64,000 nt of DNA from Halobacteriales archaeon QS_1_68_20 (GCA_003021085.1 PXRE01000011.1:113708-177707), one strand, 5' to 3'. Shown: positions 1 through 9,511, counted from the first letter of the stretch. Translations and numbers: made by a program. Notes: generated by a model from the sequence alone, not told the origin.

Positions 1-1093
1 CGCCCTCCTCGGGTCCGTCCTCCATGTCGTCGGCGGGCGCCCAGACTTCGAGATCGTACTTCTTCGCCTGGGTGAACCCCATGTCGCCGGTGCACATCTC
101 CAGCACGCGGTAGGGGAGGCCGAGGCGTTCCAGCACCTCGGCGGCCTCTTCCACGAGGCCCTCCAGGCGTTCGTAACTGTCCTCCGGGCGGACGAAGTTG
201 ACCAGTTCGACCTTGTTGAACTGGTGGACCCGGACGTAGCCCCGGGTCTCGGTGCCGTGCTCGCCGGCCTCACGCCGGAAGTTCGGGCTGAACGCCTGGT
301 GTTTCAGCGGGAGGTCGTCGTCCAGCAGGATCTCGTCGCGGTACATGTTGGTGACCGGCACCTCCGCCGTCGGCAGCAGCCACAGGTCGTCGTCGTCGTA
401 GGGTTCGTCGTTGGCGCCGCCCAGCCGGTAGGCGTCGTCGACGAACTTCGGGAACTGGCCGGTCCCCTGCATGGACTTGCTGTTGACCGGGATGGGCGGG
501 AAGATGTCGGTGTAGCCCTGCTCGCGGTGGACCTCCAGCATGAACTGCATGAGGGCGTACTCCAGGCGGGCGCCGTCGCCCTTGATGAACTGGAAGCCGC
601 CGCCCGCGACCTTCGCCCCGCGCTCGAAGTCGATGATGTCCAGTTCCTCGGCCAGGTCGTAGTGGGGGACGACGGGGTCCGGACGGTCCCGCGGGTCGTC
701 GAAGCCCCAGCGGCGACCCTCGACGTTGTCGCTCTCGTCGTCGCCGACGGGAGCGTCCTCGTAGGGGATATTGGGGAGTTCGAGCAGGCGCTGCTCCAGT
801 TGGGCCTCCAGTTCGTCGGCCTCCTCCTCGACCTCCTGGAGTTCGGCTTTCAGTTCCTGGGAGCGCTCGATGGCCTCCTCGGCCTCCTCGTCATCGCCGG
901 CCTGTTTCAGTTCGCCGATCTTCTCGCTGACCTCGTTGCGTTCGTGCCGGAGGTCGTCGCCTCTCGCTTTCAGTTCGCGCCACCGTTCGTCCAGTTCCAG
1001 GATCTCGTCCAGGTCGACCCCCTCGACGCCCTTGAGGTCGATGGCCTTGCGGACCTCCTCGGGATTCTCCCGGACGTACTGCCTGCCGAGCAT
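1..1093 (-). CDS. serS: seryl-tRNA synthetase (C-terminus beyond window)
   Basis: Charges tRNA-Ser with serine in the cytoplasm. The minus-strand frame starts at ATG 1093 (MLGRQYVRENPEEV) and is open to the window edge, so about 364 residues are seen and the last part of the class II core is missing. Residues 25-110 form the Glu/Arg-rich coiled-coil tRNA-binding arm. The catalytic domain follows, with the motif-2 type FRREAGEHGTETRGYVRVHQF and the downstream FNKVEL segment. This is typical of bacterial-type SerRS found in haloarchaea. I see no frame disruption in the visible part. Confidence 0.93.
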   Translation of the reverse strand, partial: MLGRQYVRENPEEVRKAIDLKGVEGVDLDEILELDERWRELKARGDDLRHERNEVSEKIGELKQAGDDEEAEEAIERSQELKAELQEVEEEADELEAQLEQRLLELPNIPYEDAPVGDDESDNVEGRRWGFDDPRDRPDPVVPHYDLAEELDIIDFERGAKVAGGGFQFIKGDGARLEYALMQFMLEVHREQGYTDIFPPIPVNSKSMQGTGQFPKFVDDAYRLGGANDEPYDDDDLWLLPTAEVPVTNMYRDEILLDDDLPLKHQAFSPNFRREAGEHGTETRGYVRVHQFNKVELVNFVRPEDSYERLEGLVEEAAEVLERLGLPYRVLEMCTGDMGFTQAKKYDLEVWAPADDMEDGPEEG

Positions 1094-1216
1094 TCTTGAG
1101 TCGGGGTTCTCGGCGGCCCGGCAAAACCGTGTCGCATCCGTGGTAGTCGTTCGAACGGGGATCGGCGCTCCTCGAATTCGAGGGGGCGTGAACGGTACCG
1201 GGTCGCCGCTCGGGGC

Positions 1217-1621
1217 TCAGTCGTCCCCCGAAATCGAGACCGAGCCGAACGCCCGCTTCTGGGCGCCCTTCCACATCGACTCGCGGTGTTCGGACGTGAT
1301 GCTGTTCTCGATGAACCCCCAGGGCAACTGCTTGGAGTCGTCTCGGGCCCGGAAGAACACCTCGTCGTCGATGTCGTGTCGCTCCAGGGCCTGCTCCCAG
1401 GCCTCCCTGTCGTTGCCTAGCTTGTAGGCGTCGTAGATCACGTCGGCGACCCGCCGGTCGCCCCGGGCCATGATCGGTTGCGAGTAGTGCATCTTCGTGC
1501 CGACGATGCCCTTGATGATGACGTCGGTCTCGGCGTTCTCGTTGGCCTTCGAGGCGGTGTACTTCTCGGCGCCGATGACGGACTTCGAGACGTTGTCGAC
1601 GTAGCCGTCGAGTACGCTGAC
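1217..1621 (-). pseudogene. radical SAM protein, C-terminal fragment
   Basis: The visible C-terminal ~135 residues include ARGDRRVADVIYDAYKLG, a Trp-rich helix and LPWGFIENSI, which resemble the tail of B12-binding/Elp3-like radical SAM proteins (family from memory). No CxxxCxxC cluster or N-terminal domain is present. The frame runs back past ATG 1492 without a plausible start. At about 1621 it meets the opposite-strand methionine-synthase fragment, so the 5' part of the gene is gone. An internal ATG at 1492 would give only a 91-residue product. I call it truncated rather than a small gene because coding similarity continues upstream of that ATG. Confidence 0.6.
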
Positions 1622-2101
1622 CTCATCGCTGCGGAACTGCCAGCGGCGGGCGCGGCGTACGTCCAGATCGACGAACCGTCACTGGGCGCCTGGGAGGACG
1701 ACTTCGCGGTGCGGTGTCTCGAACGGGTCGTGGCCGCGGCCCCGGACGGCATCCGGGTCGCGCTCCACGCCTGTTCGTCCGACCTCCACGCCGCCTTCGA
1801 GGTGCCGGTCGACGAGGTGTCGGTCCCGGCCGCCGGTTCGACCGGCATTCCGCTGGCAGACCTGGCCGAGGCCCCGCCCACCGCCGACGTCGGGGTCGGC
1901 GTCGTCGATTCGAGCAGTCCAGCGGTCGAGTCGGTCGGGGAGATTCGCCGCCGGATCGACCGCGTCACCGACGTCGTCGACCACCGGCGCGTGATCCTCA
2001 CGACCGACTGCGGCCTGGGTCAGCTGTCCCGCTCGGTCGCGTTCGAGAAACTCGACAACGTGACGTCGGCGGCGCGAGACGTCAGGCGAGGGTTGCGGTA
2101 G
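1622..2101 (+). pseudogene. cobalamin-independent methionine synthase (MetE-like), C-terminal fragment
   Basis: The translation reads AAYVQIDEPSLG, then a TIM-barrel half ending with TTDCGLGQLSRSVAFEKL. These match the conserved QIDEP and D-CGL(G) segments of the MetE C-terminal catalytic domain that binds zinc, homocysteine and methyltetrahydrofolate (or methylcobamide in archaea). Only about 155 residues remain of an expected ~350. Upstream of 1622 this frame is just the shadow of the minus-strand radical SAM fragment. Both genes therefore lose their 5' ends at the same point, which indicates a deletion or a chimeric join. Confidence 0.7.
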
Positions 2102-2138
2102 CGTCCCCGCCTCCGGGTCGTTCGTGAAGTATAACGAC

Positions 2139-2146
2139 AAATATAA
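2139..2146 (+). promoter_or_regulatory. TATA-like box upstream of 2164/2176
   Basis: The sequence AAATATAAG lies about 25-35 nt before the ATGs at 2164 and 2176, the usual spacing for haloarchaeal promoters. A start of transcription near 2168-2172 would favour ATG 2176 as a near-leaderless start. Confidence 0.5.
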
Positions 2147-2163
2147 GTCGTCAGTATTGATGA

Positions 2164-3419
2164 ATGCAAGCAGTAATGAGGCGCGAAGAAGCGACCGAAG
2201 ACGGGGAGTACCTCTCCGTCTACGGGTGGATCGACCGCCAGGAGGAGGACGGGTTCGTCCTCCGGGACCAGGAGGGGTTCGTCCGGGTTCACGCCCAGGA
2301 CGTCGACGTCCCCGACGTGCCGGCGGAGTCCGTCGTCGAGGTCAGGGGACCCGGCGACTGGGACGCCGAGACCATCCGGGCGGAGTCGATCGAGGTGCTC
2401 AACGAGGCGACGCCGGACCTGCCCTTCCGGCCTGGCGACGCCCGGGACCACCCGCAGTCGACCCGCCTGGAGAACCGGCACCTGGACCTGCGGAACCCCG
2501 AGGTCCGGGCGGCGTTCGACGTCCGGACGGAACTGCTGCGGTCGCTCCGGTCGACCTTCGAGGAGTTCGGGGCGACCGAGGTGGAGTTCCCGACGCTCGT
2601 CCCGACCATCACGGAGGGAAAAACGAACTGTTCAGCGTCTCGTACTTCGGCAGGGACCTCTACCTGTTCGGGCCTCACTCGAACCCGTACAAACAGTTGC
2701 TGGCGGCCAGCGGGATGGAGTCGTTCTACGCCATCGGCAAACTCTTCGGGTACGAGGGGGAGGCCGAGATCAATCCGCGCTGCGTCACGGAACTGTCCGC
2801 GGTCATGTTCGACCACGCCTTCGTCGACTACCACGAGTTCATGGACATGGTCGAACGCCTCCTCCGCAACACCCACGAGGACGTCCGGGAGAACTGCCAG
2901 GCCGAACTCGACCAGCTCGGGGTCTCGATCGACGTCCCCGGCGATGTCGAGCGACTGTCGTACGACCGGTGTCTGGAGATCGCCAACGAGTCGTTGCCGT
3001 CGGATCGAGCGCTGGAGTGGGGCCACGACCTCCCGAACGAGGCCGAACGGGCGATCGGCGAGAGCGTCGGCGGCTACTACTTCGTCGTCGACTGGCCCGC
3101 GGAGGTCCGGGACTTCTACGTCCAGCGGAAAGACGGCGGCCGGGTCGCCAAGGCGTTCGACCTCATGCACCCCGAGATGGAACTGATGAGCGGGTCCCAG
3201 CGCGAGCACCGCAAGCAGGTCATCGTCGACCGCGTCGAGTCGGAACCGAAACTCGACCCCGAGAAGCTCGACTACTACCTCGAAGCGTTCGACCACGGGC
3301 TGCCGCCGCACTCCGGCGGTGGCATGGGCCTGGGTCGTCTGCTGATGTCCCTGCTGGACCTCGACGACGTGCGCGAGACCATCTTCTTCCCCAGGGACCG
3401 CGACCACGTCGTCCCCTGA
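2164..3419 (+). pseudogene. Asp/Asn-tRNA synthetase-like class II protein, frameshifted
   Basis: An N-terminal OB-fold (VYGWIDRQEEDGFVLRDQ, about residues 15-80) is followed by a class II core. Motif 3 is clear near the end (GGGMGLGRLLMSLLDLDD then FFPRDRDH). The frame breaks near 2620-2627: the first part reads PTITEG, and the continuation KNELFSVSYFGRDLYL is in the next frame, so one base (or four) is missing in a G/A homopolymer run. The motif-2 region reads KLFGYEGEAEINPRCVTELS, lacking the FRxE arginine expected of AspRS/AsnRS, and the usual PQLYKQ appears as SNPYKQ. It may therefore be a diverged paralogue or an asparagine-synthetase-like relative rather than a working tRNA ligase. Start is ATG 2164 or, more likely, 2176. 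Confidence 0.7.
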
Positions 3420-3422
3420 GGG

Positions 3423-4010
3423 TCACTCCCGGAGAGCGTAGGCGTCCCGGACGACTTCCTCGTGATCGCTGAACCAGTTCGGGACCTCCTCGTGGTCCCA
3501 GTACCGAAGTTCGTCGCCCTCGTGGGAGAGTTCTCGCTCGCCGCCCGTGATCGAACAGCGGTAGGCGACGCCGAGGAAGTGGTGGGGACCGTTGATGCCG
3601 GGCGGACTCTCGTATAGCCCCACGAGCTGGTCGATCTCGACGTCCAGCCCCGTCTCCTCTTTCGTCTCGCGCGTGGCGGTCTCCCTGATAGACTCGCCGG
3701 GGTCGGTCATCCCCGAAGGGAGACACCAGAGGTCGGTGTCGGTCCGGCGCATCAGGAGGACGCGGTCGTCCTCGTCGAAGACGACGGCGGCGGCGCCCAC
3801 CTTCGGAGTGACGTGGCCGAACTCCTCTCGCAACCGTTCGCGGGCCTCCTCGGGGGGCATCTCGAGGGTCTCCCCGTAGTACTCGGAGACGATGTCGAGG
3901 ATCTGTTCGTACCGGCGCGTCTCGTAGGGGTCGTCGCTGTGTTCCAGACCGTTCTGGGCGATGGTCCGGATCTCGTCCAGCATCGAGAGGACCTGGATCG
4001 TCTCAGTCAT
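3423..4010 (-). CDS. NUDIX hydrolase
   Basis: Predicted to hydrolyse a nucleoside-diphosphate-linked substrate, with Mg2+ bound by the Nudix box. The box is complete at about residues 103-125 (GMTDPGE, then RETKEETG; pattern Gx5Ex7REx2EExG). The first ~60 residues form a helical N-terminal extension (TIQVLSMLDEIRTIAQNGL) of the kind seen in NUDIX proteins with a Nudix_N_2-like domain, as in bacterial ADP-sugar hydrolases. Length 195 residues, start ATG 4010. It ends 3 bp from the stop of the convergent synthetase-like gene. The true substrate cannot be read from sequence. Confidence 0.85.
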   Translation of the reverse strand: MTETIQVLSMLDEIRTIAQNGLEHSDDPYETRRYEQILDIVSEYYGETLEMPPEEARERLREEFGHVTPKVGAAAVVFDEDDRVLLMRRTDTDLWCLPSGMTDPGESIRETATRETKEETGLDVEIDQLVGLYESPPGINGPHHFLGVAYRCSITGGERELSHEGDELRYWDHEEVPNWFSDHEEVVRDAYALRE

Positions 4011-4129
4011 GGCTAGACGTGTCCGTCCGAGAATACAACTGTTTTCCGAATCTTCCCCCGTTGTCTAGCCGCCTCGGCCAGGGTAATATTCCGTCCCCGG
4101 GCCGGACCTGTCCGCACGGGTCGGCGGCG

Positions 4130-5541
4130 TCAGTCGCCGTCCCCGGCGACGGCGTCGGACGACGGCCAGAACGACTCGATCCGGAGGAGGTAGTACCCGC
4201 CCGTCACGACCGACGCGACGATGGCCGAGATGGAGACGGTCCAGAAGACGCTCACCGGGCCGGCGCCGAGGGAGAACACGACGGCGACGGCCATCGGGAG
4301 TCGCACGAGCCAGTGTTCCAGCAGCGACGACCCCATGCTGATCTGCGTCTCCCCGGCCCCGGTGAAGCCCGCCCGGAACACGTATGCCGCCGCCATCGCG
4401 GGGTAGCCGATCACGAGGATCCGGAGGTACTCGACGGCGAGTTCCAGTTCACGGCCCGCGACGTCCGGCGCGAACACCCTCACGATCGGTTGCGGCTGGA
4501 GGTACTGGACGACGCCGAGGACGCTCACCGCCACCAGTCCCAGTCCCGCGGCGACGACCGTCGCCTTCCTGGCCCGTCGATACCGGGACGCGCCGTGGGT
4601 CTGCCCGACGAAGCTCTCGGTCGCCTCCCGCAGCGCCCTGGCGGGGACGAGCGCGAGCGACAACACCCGGCCGCCGATGGTGTACGCGAACAGCGCGGCG
4701 CCGCCGCCGGCGACGAACACCAGCAGGGTCATCAGCAACTGGGCGAGTTGCCGTCCGAAGTTGAGCACGGCCATCGGCGCCCCGATGCCCAGGATTCGCC
4801 TGAAGGTCGAGACGTCGAAGGAGGCGGCGTCGAGCGAGACGATCCCGTCAGCCCGCCCCCGGTGGACGAGGTACAGGCTGACCAGAAAGCCCGTCGCGTA
4901 CCCGACGATGGACGCGACCGCGGCACCCCGAATCCCGAGCGCCGGGAACGGACCGACGCCGAAGATCAGGAAGGGGTCGAGCGTGAGGTTCGCGATTACC
5001 CCCACGACGACGATGTAAAACGCCGCCCGGCTGTCGCCCCGACCGATGTAGGCGGCCTCGGCGACGTCGCTCAGGGCACCGAAGAACAGCCCAGCGAGAC
5101 GACCTGGAGGTAGCGGATGGCGAGTTCGAGCACGTCCCCCTCGGCGACGCCGGGCGAGATTGCGACGAACGACTCCACGAACGGTTCCGCACCGAGGTAC
5201 CCGAGCAGACCGCCGGCCAGGCCGATCACCGCCGCGAACACCAACCCGTTGAACGCTACCGACCTGGCCTGCCGGTCGTCCCCGTCGCCGTACCGCTGGG
5301 AGACGAGGACCTGCGTCCCGACCATCGGCGCGAACAGGACCCCCGCGATCAGGATGTTCAGGACCGGCAGCGCCAGGCCGACGGCTGCCACCGCGTCGCC
5401 CCCGAGTCGGCCCAGCCAGAAGACGTCGACGACCGCCTGGAGAATCGAGAACAGCGTCTGCCCGACGAGCGGAATGGAGAGCCCCACCAGGACCTTGACG
5501 ATGGAGCCCTCCAGGACGTCCTCTCGCTCGACGTCGATCAT
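4130..5541 (-). pseudogene. MATE family efflux transporter, frameshifted
   Basis: A multidrug/toxin extrusion type antiporter with about 12 membrane helices. The first part starts at ATG 5541 (MIDVEREDVLEGSIVKVLVGLSIP) and includes the MATE hallmark VDVFWLGRLGGDAVAAVGLA. The reading frame breaks at about 5088-5095: an N-terminal frame ends ...VVSLG, and the rest (LFFGALSDVAEAAYIGRGDSRAAF) continues in another frame to 4130. One G/C is missing from a short homopolymer. Restoring it gives a protein of about 470 residues, the normal family length. So either a recent null allele or an assembly indel; the rest of the gene is intact. Confidence 0.85.
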
Positions 5542-5656
5542 ACGTCCGGATTCACACGCTCCACGGAATATTTTTCATTCTGTCGAGGCGTCGTAACCCC
5601 TCCTCGGCCCGCCGTCGAGACGGAACCTCTTTCCTCCGGCGCCACGAGGTCTCGTT

Positions 5657-6574
5657 ATGGCCAGCGGTCAGGTTCGAGCGGTCACCGCGGGCGACGTGAC
5701 CGACCTCTACTACGTGGACACCGGGATGTACGACACCGACGGATACACGTCGGTCTACCTGCTGGACGCCGAGCGACCCGCCCTCGTCGACACGGGCATC
5801 GGCACCGACTACGAACTCGTCCGCGACGCGATGGAAGAGGTTGGCATCGCACCGGAGGGCCTCGAAGTGATCGCACCCACCCACGTCCACCTCGACCACG
5901 CCGGGGGGACGGGCTTTCTCGCAGAGGACTGCCCGAACGCCGACGTCGTCTGCCACGAGCGGGGCGCTCGCCACCTCGTCGACCCCACCAGGCTGTGGGA
6001 GGGGACGAAGCAGGCGGTCGGGGAGCAACTGCAGTTCTACACCGAACCGAAACCGGTCCCCGAGGACAGGGTGCGCGAGGTCACCGACGGCGACGTCGTG
6101 GACCTGGGGGACCACGAACTCCGGGTCCACCACGCGCCGGGACACGCGCCCCACCACTGCATCTTCGAGGACCCCGCCAACGACGCCGTCTGCACCGCCG
6201 ACGCCGCCGGCATCTACGTCCCCTCGCTGGAGCGGACCGAACCGACCACCCCCCCGCCGAACTTCGACTACGAGCAGTGCATGGACGACGTGGATGCGAT
6301 CGCGGACATCGACCCCTCGGTGCTGCTGTACAGCCACTTCGGCCCCGTCGAGGGAACCGAGACGCTGGCGGAGTACCGCGACGTCCTGACCGGGTGGGTC
6401 GATACCGTCGAAGCTGCCCGCGACGACCTCGGCGAGGAGGAAGCAATCGAGCGCCTCGTCCGCGAGAAACTCCACGAGGGGGGCCTCGTCGAGGCCTGGG
6501 GCGAACTGAAGGTCCGCGAGGAGACGCGGATGAACGTCCGCGGCGTCCTGCGGTACCTTGGCGAGCGAGACTGA
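5657..6574 (+). CDS. metallo-beta-lactamase-fold hydrolase
   Basis: 305 residues. Carries the HxHxDH zinc motif at about residues 75-80 (THVHLDHAGG), a following His in HHAPGHAPHH (about 157-166), an Asp in CTADAAG and a final His in YSHFGP. This is the glyoxalase II-like MBL arrangement, so it probably hydrolyses a thioester or ester in the cytoplasm. A C-terminal helical extension of ~70 residues follows the MBL core. Starts at ATG 5657, divergent from the MATE gene with about 115 bp between, and is followed 6 bp later by the stop of the convergent NUDIX gene. Substrate unknown. Confidence 0.85.
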   Translation: MASGQVRAVTAGDVTDLYYVDTGMYDTDGYTSVYLLDAERPALVDTGIGTDYELVRDAMEEVGIAPEGLEVIAPTHVHLDHAGGTGFLAEDCPNADVVCHERGARHLVDPTRLWEGTKQAVGEQLQFYTEPKPVPEDRVREVTDGDVVDLGDHELRVHHAPGHAPHHCIFEDPANDAVCTADAAGIYVPSLERTEPTTPPPNFDYEQCMDDVDAIADIDPSVLLYSHFGPVEGTETLAEYRDVLTGWVDTVEAARDDLGEEEAIERLVREKLHEGGLVEAWGELKVREETRMNVRGVLRYLGERD

Positions 6575-6580
6575 CGGCGT

Positions 6581-7174
6581 CTACGTCCCGTCCCTGACGG
6601 CCCGCTGGTGAGCCAGCACCTGCTCGCGCTCGCGGATCGCCTCCGGCAACTCTTCCGGGCCGAACCACGCCAGGTCGGTCACCTCGCCGTGGTCGGCGAC
6701 GGCGTCGTCGTCCAGCACGGCGCCGCCCGCAGGGTCGGCGGTGAAGACGACGACCGGCACCGGGAGTTTCTCGGGTTCGCCCAGGTGAATCTCCATGAGT
6801 CGCGTCAGCAGGACGCCGGTCAGTTCGGGGTCGACGCCGGTCTCCTCCCTGGTCTCGCGCCGGGCCGTCTCAGCGGGCGTCTCGCCGTCCTCGCCGGCAC
6901 CGCCCGGCGTCTCCCACACCTCCCGGATCTCGCTTCGCACGCAGAGGACGCGTCCGTCGTCGTCGGTGACGACCGTCCCGGCGGCGTAGGGGTAGAACCG
7001 GTCGAAGAACTCGTCGGGGCTCCCGGGGAAGGCGTCGTCCTGACCCGGGAGCGGTTCGACGGTGAACGGGTCCATCCGGGGGACGTCGTTCCAGCGCTCC
7101 TCGACGCCCGCGAGGACGCCCTCGGCCTCGTCGACGACGACGTCCCGGATCTGGGTTCTCTCTGTAGCGTCCAT
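6581..7174 (-). CDS. NUDIX hydrolase
   Basis: 197 residues with a full Nudix box at about 93-115 (GAGEDGE, then RRETREETG), preceded by a typical AAGTVVTDDDGRVLCVRSE strand. The N-terminal ~55 residues (TERTQIRDVVVDEAEGVLAGVEERW) are a helical extension common in haloarchaeal NUDIX proteins. It is not closely similar to the other NUDIX protein at 3423 outside the box. Start ATG 7174. Substrate cannot be inferred. Confidence 0.85.
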   Translation of the reverse strand: MDATERTQIRDVVVDEAEGVLAGVEERWNDVPRMDPFTVEPLPGQDDAFPGSPDEFFDRFYPYAAGTVVTDDDGRVLCVRSEIREVWETPGGAGEDGETPAETARRETREETGVDPELTGVLLTRLMEIHLGEPEKLPVPVVVFTADPAGGAVLDDDAVADHGEVTDLAWFGPEELPEAIREREQVLAHQRAVRDGT

Positions 7175-7241
7175 GCGTTCGGACGCCGGCCGCGGCGTGA
7201 AATAGGTTCCGCAGGGGACGGGCGTATTAGGAATACCACAT

Positions 7242-7287
7242 CCCTAGAGCATCCTCCATGTCCCCCGAAGCCCTAGAGCGACCTCCA
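7242..7287. repeat. two 17-bp direct repeats upstream of a small ORF
   Basis: CCCTAGAGCATCCTCCA (7242-7258) and CCCTAGAGCGACCTCCA (7271-7287) differ at two central positions and start 29 bp apart. They lie just upstream of a CTTAA-type TATA element (about 7295-7300) for the 31-residue ORF at 7333, so they could be an operator. No regulator can be assigned. Confidence 0.4.
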
Positions 7288-7332
7288 GGCAAACCCTTAA
7301 GTTCGGTTCTGTGCTCCCGGGTATCACACACC

Positions 7333-7428
7333 ATGAGCGACCACGAGACCCGGACCATGAAGGACGTCAGCCACACCCCACCGACGGGCGAATCGATCAC
7401 GAACGTCTGGCACCGAGGCGACGAGTAA
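7333..7428 (+). CDS. small hypothetical protein, 31 residues
   Basis: Reads MSDHETRTMKDVSHTPPTG then ESITNVWHRGDE. Nearly all codons end in G or C, as in neighbouring genes, which supports coding. A TATA-like element lies about 35 nt upstream, so the transcript would be nearly leaderless. I do not recognise a family. Sits alone between a NUDIX gene and an acyl-CoA synthetase. Confidence 0.45.
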   Translation: MSDHETRTMKDVSHTPPTGESITNVWHRGDE

Positions 7429-7567
7429 CCGTTCTCTTTCGACCCCGTCCGGTCGTTCTCCGGTCGGTGCGAACGACGGTAAATTCGCCAGCCAGCGTGT
7501 CGTGAACTCCTAGGGCCGTGTCACGAATTCCCACAAGATTTTACGTCACTCACCGTAACGCCACGGT

Positions 7568-9511
7568 ATGAACTGGCGGGAAGCGGAGCGGGAGTACACC
7601 GACGACGTGATCGGTGAGACGAACCTGGCACGGTTGTTCGAGGACGCCGCCGAACGCTACCTCGACCGGCCCGCCCAGCTGTACAAGGGTGGGACCTACG
7701 ACCGGTCGCTGGCCCCGGGCGTCGTCCCGGAGGCGCCGGCCGGCGACTACGCCGAACTCACCTACGATGAGATGCGCGAAACCGTCCGCAACCTCGCCGC
7801 GGGGTTCCGTGACCTCGGCGTCGAGGCCGGCGACCGCGTCGGTATCTTCGCCGAGACCCGCATGGAGTGGGCCCAGGCCGACCTCGGGTTACTGGCGGCC
7901 GGGGGCGTCGTCACGACCGTCTACAAGGACTCGACACCTTCGCAGGTCCAGTACCTCCTGGGCGACCCCGGCGCGAGCGGCGTGGTCGTCGAGAACGGTG
8001 ACCTGCTAGAGCGAGTACTCGACGTCGAGGACGACCTGGACCTCGAGTTCGTCGTCGTGATGGACGAGGTCGAGACCGACCGCGAGGACGTGCACACGCT
8101 GGCGGCGGTCCACGACCGCGGGAAGGACAACTACGACCACGAGGCCTACCAGAGATGGATCGACGACCGTGACCTCGACGACCTGGCGACGCTGGTGTAC
8201 ACCTCCGGGACGACCGGCCGGCCGAAGGGCGTGCAACTGACCCACGGCAACCTCCGGGCGAACGTCGACCAGGTACGCAAGCGCTACGGTCCGCGACCGG
8301 ACAAACCCGCCGACGTCCCCGTCACCGACGAGACCAGCAGGGCGGTGTCGTACCTGCCGCTGGCGCACATCTTCGAGCGACTGGCGGGACACTTCTTCAT
8401 GTTCGCCAGCGGGGCGGCCGTGGCCTACGCCGAGAGCCCCGACACGCTCCAGGAGGACTTCCAGCTCGTCCGGCCGACGACCGTGACCAGCGTCCCGCGC
8501 GTGTACGAGAAGATATACGACGCCATCCGCGAGCAGGCCACCGAGTCGGCGCTCAAGGCTCGCATCTTCGAGTGGGCGACCGGCGTCGGCCGCGCCTACC
8601 ACGAGGCGGACTCGTCCGGTCCCCTGCTGGAGGGCAAGCGGTGGCTGGCCGACCGCCTGGTCTTCGAGAAGGTCCGGGAAGGGCTGGGCGGCAACGTCGA
8701 GATGATGATCAGCGGCGGCGGGAGTCTCTCGCCGGAACTGTGCGCGCTGTACCACGGCATGGGCCTGCCCATTTTCGAGGGGTACGGCCTGACGGAGACG
8801 TCGCCGGTCGTCTCCACGAACCCGCCGGAGGAACCGAAGATCGGTACCATCGGCCCGCCGGTCCCGGACGTGGAGGTCCGGATCGACGAGGGCGTGATCC
8901 TCGACGACCAGTTCCCCGGCGCCGAGGGCGAGGGCTACTGGGACAAGCCCGCCGAGACGGAAGCCGCGTTCGCCGACGGCGAGGCCCAGGTCACGGACGG
9001 CGGCAGCGACGCCGAGGGCGACGGCCGGTGGTTCCGCACCGGCGACATCGTCGAACGGCGACCGGACGGCTCCCTCGTGTTCCGCGAGCGCGCGAAGCAA
9101 CTGCTGGTGCTCTCGACCGGCAAGAACGTCGCGCCCGGCCCCATCGAGGACAAGTTCGCAGCCAGCCCGGTCGTCGAGCAAGCGATGGTCGTCGGCGACG
9201 GCCGGAAGTTCGTCGCCGCGCTCGTGGTACCGAACGTCGAGCGACTCCGCAAGTGGGCCGAGGAGGGAGGCTTCGAGTTGCCAGCGGACCGGGCGGCCAT
9301 CTGTGAGGACGAGCCCGTGCGCGAACGGATCCAGCAGGCCGTCGACGCTGCCAACGAGGACCTCCAGCCCCACGAGACGATCAAGAAGTTCACCCTCGTC
9401 CCGGAGGAGTTCACCCAGGAGAACGACCTGCTGACCCCGTCGATGAAGAAGAAGCGCCGGAACATCCGCGAGCACTACGGCGACGAGATCGACGCGCTCT
9501 ACGGAGACTGA
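7568..9511 (+). CDS. AMP-dependent long-chain acyl-CoA synthetase
   Basis: Activates fatty acids to acyl-CoA via acyl-AMP. 647 residues, the usual length for FadD/AAE15-like long-chain synthetases. The P-loop-like AMP motif is YTSGTTGRPKGVQLTH (about 216-231). The acyl-binding and adenylate motifs are GYGLTETSPVVS and the hinge WFRTGDIVERRPDGSLVF with KQLLVLSTGKNVAPGPIE. Start ATG 7568 follows a TTTTA element. It is a close paralogue of the gene at 18365: the stretch encoding YDRSLAPGVVPEAPAGDYA is identical in DNA for about 71 bp. The two copies bracket the peptide-modification locus. Confidence 0.93.
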   Translation: MNWREAEREYTDDVIGETNLARLFEDAAERYLDRPAQLYKGGTYDRSLAPGVVPEAPAGDYAELTYDEMRETVRNLAAGFRDLGVEAGDRVGIFAETRMEWAQADLGLLAAGGVVTTVYKDSTPSQVQYLLGDPGASGVVVENGDLLERVLDVEDDLDLEFVVVMDEVETDREDVHTLAAVHDRGKDNYDHEAYQRWIDDRDLDDLATLVYTSGTTGRPKGVQLTHGNLRANVDQVRKRYGPRPDKPADVPVTDETSRAVSYLPLAHIFERLAGHFFMFASGAAVAYAESPDTLQEDFQLVRPTTVTSVPRVYEKIYDAIREQATESALKARIFEWATGVGRAYHEADSSGPLLEGKRWLADRLVFEKVREGLGGNVEMMISGGGSLSPELCALYHGMGLPIFEGYGLTETSPVVSTNPPEEPKIGTIGPPVPDVEVRIDEGVILDDQFPGAEGEGYWDKPAETEAAFADGEAQVTDGGSDAEGDGRWFRTGDIVERRPDGSLVFRERAKQLLVLSTGKNVAPGPIEDKFAASPVVEQAMVVGDGRKFVAALVVPNVERLRKWAEEGGFELPADRAAICEDEPVRERIQQAVDAANEDLQPHETIKKFTLVPEEFTQENDLLTPSMKKKRRNIREHYGDEIDALYGD

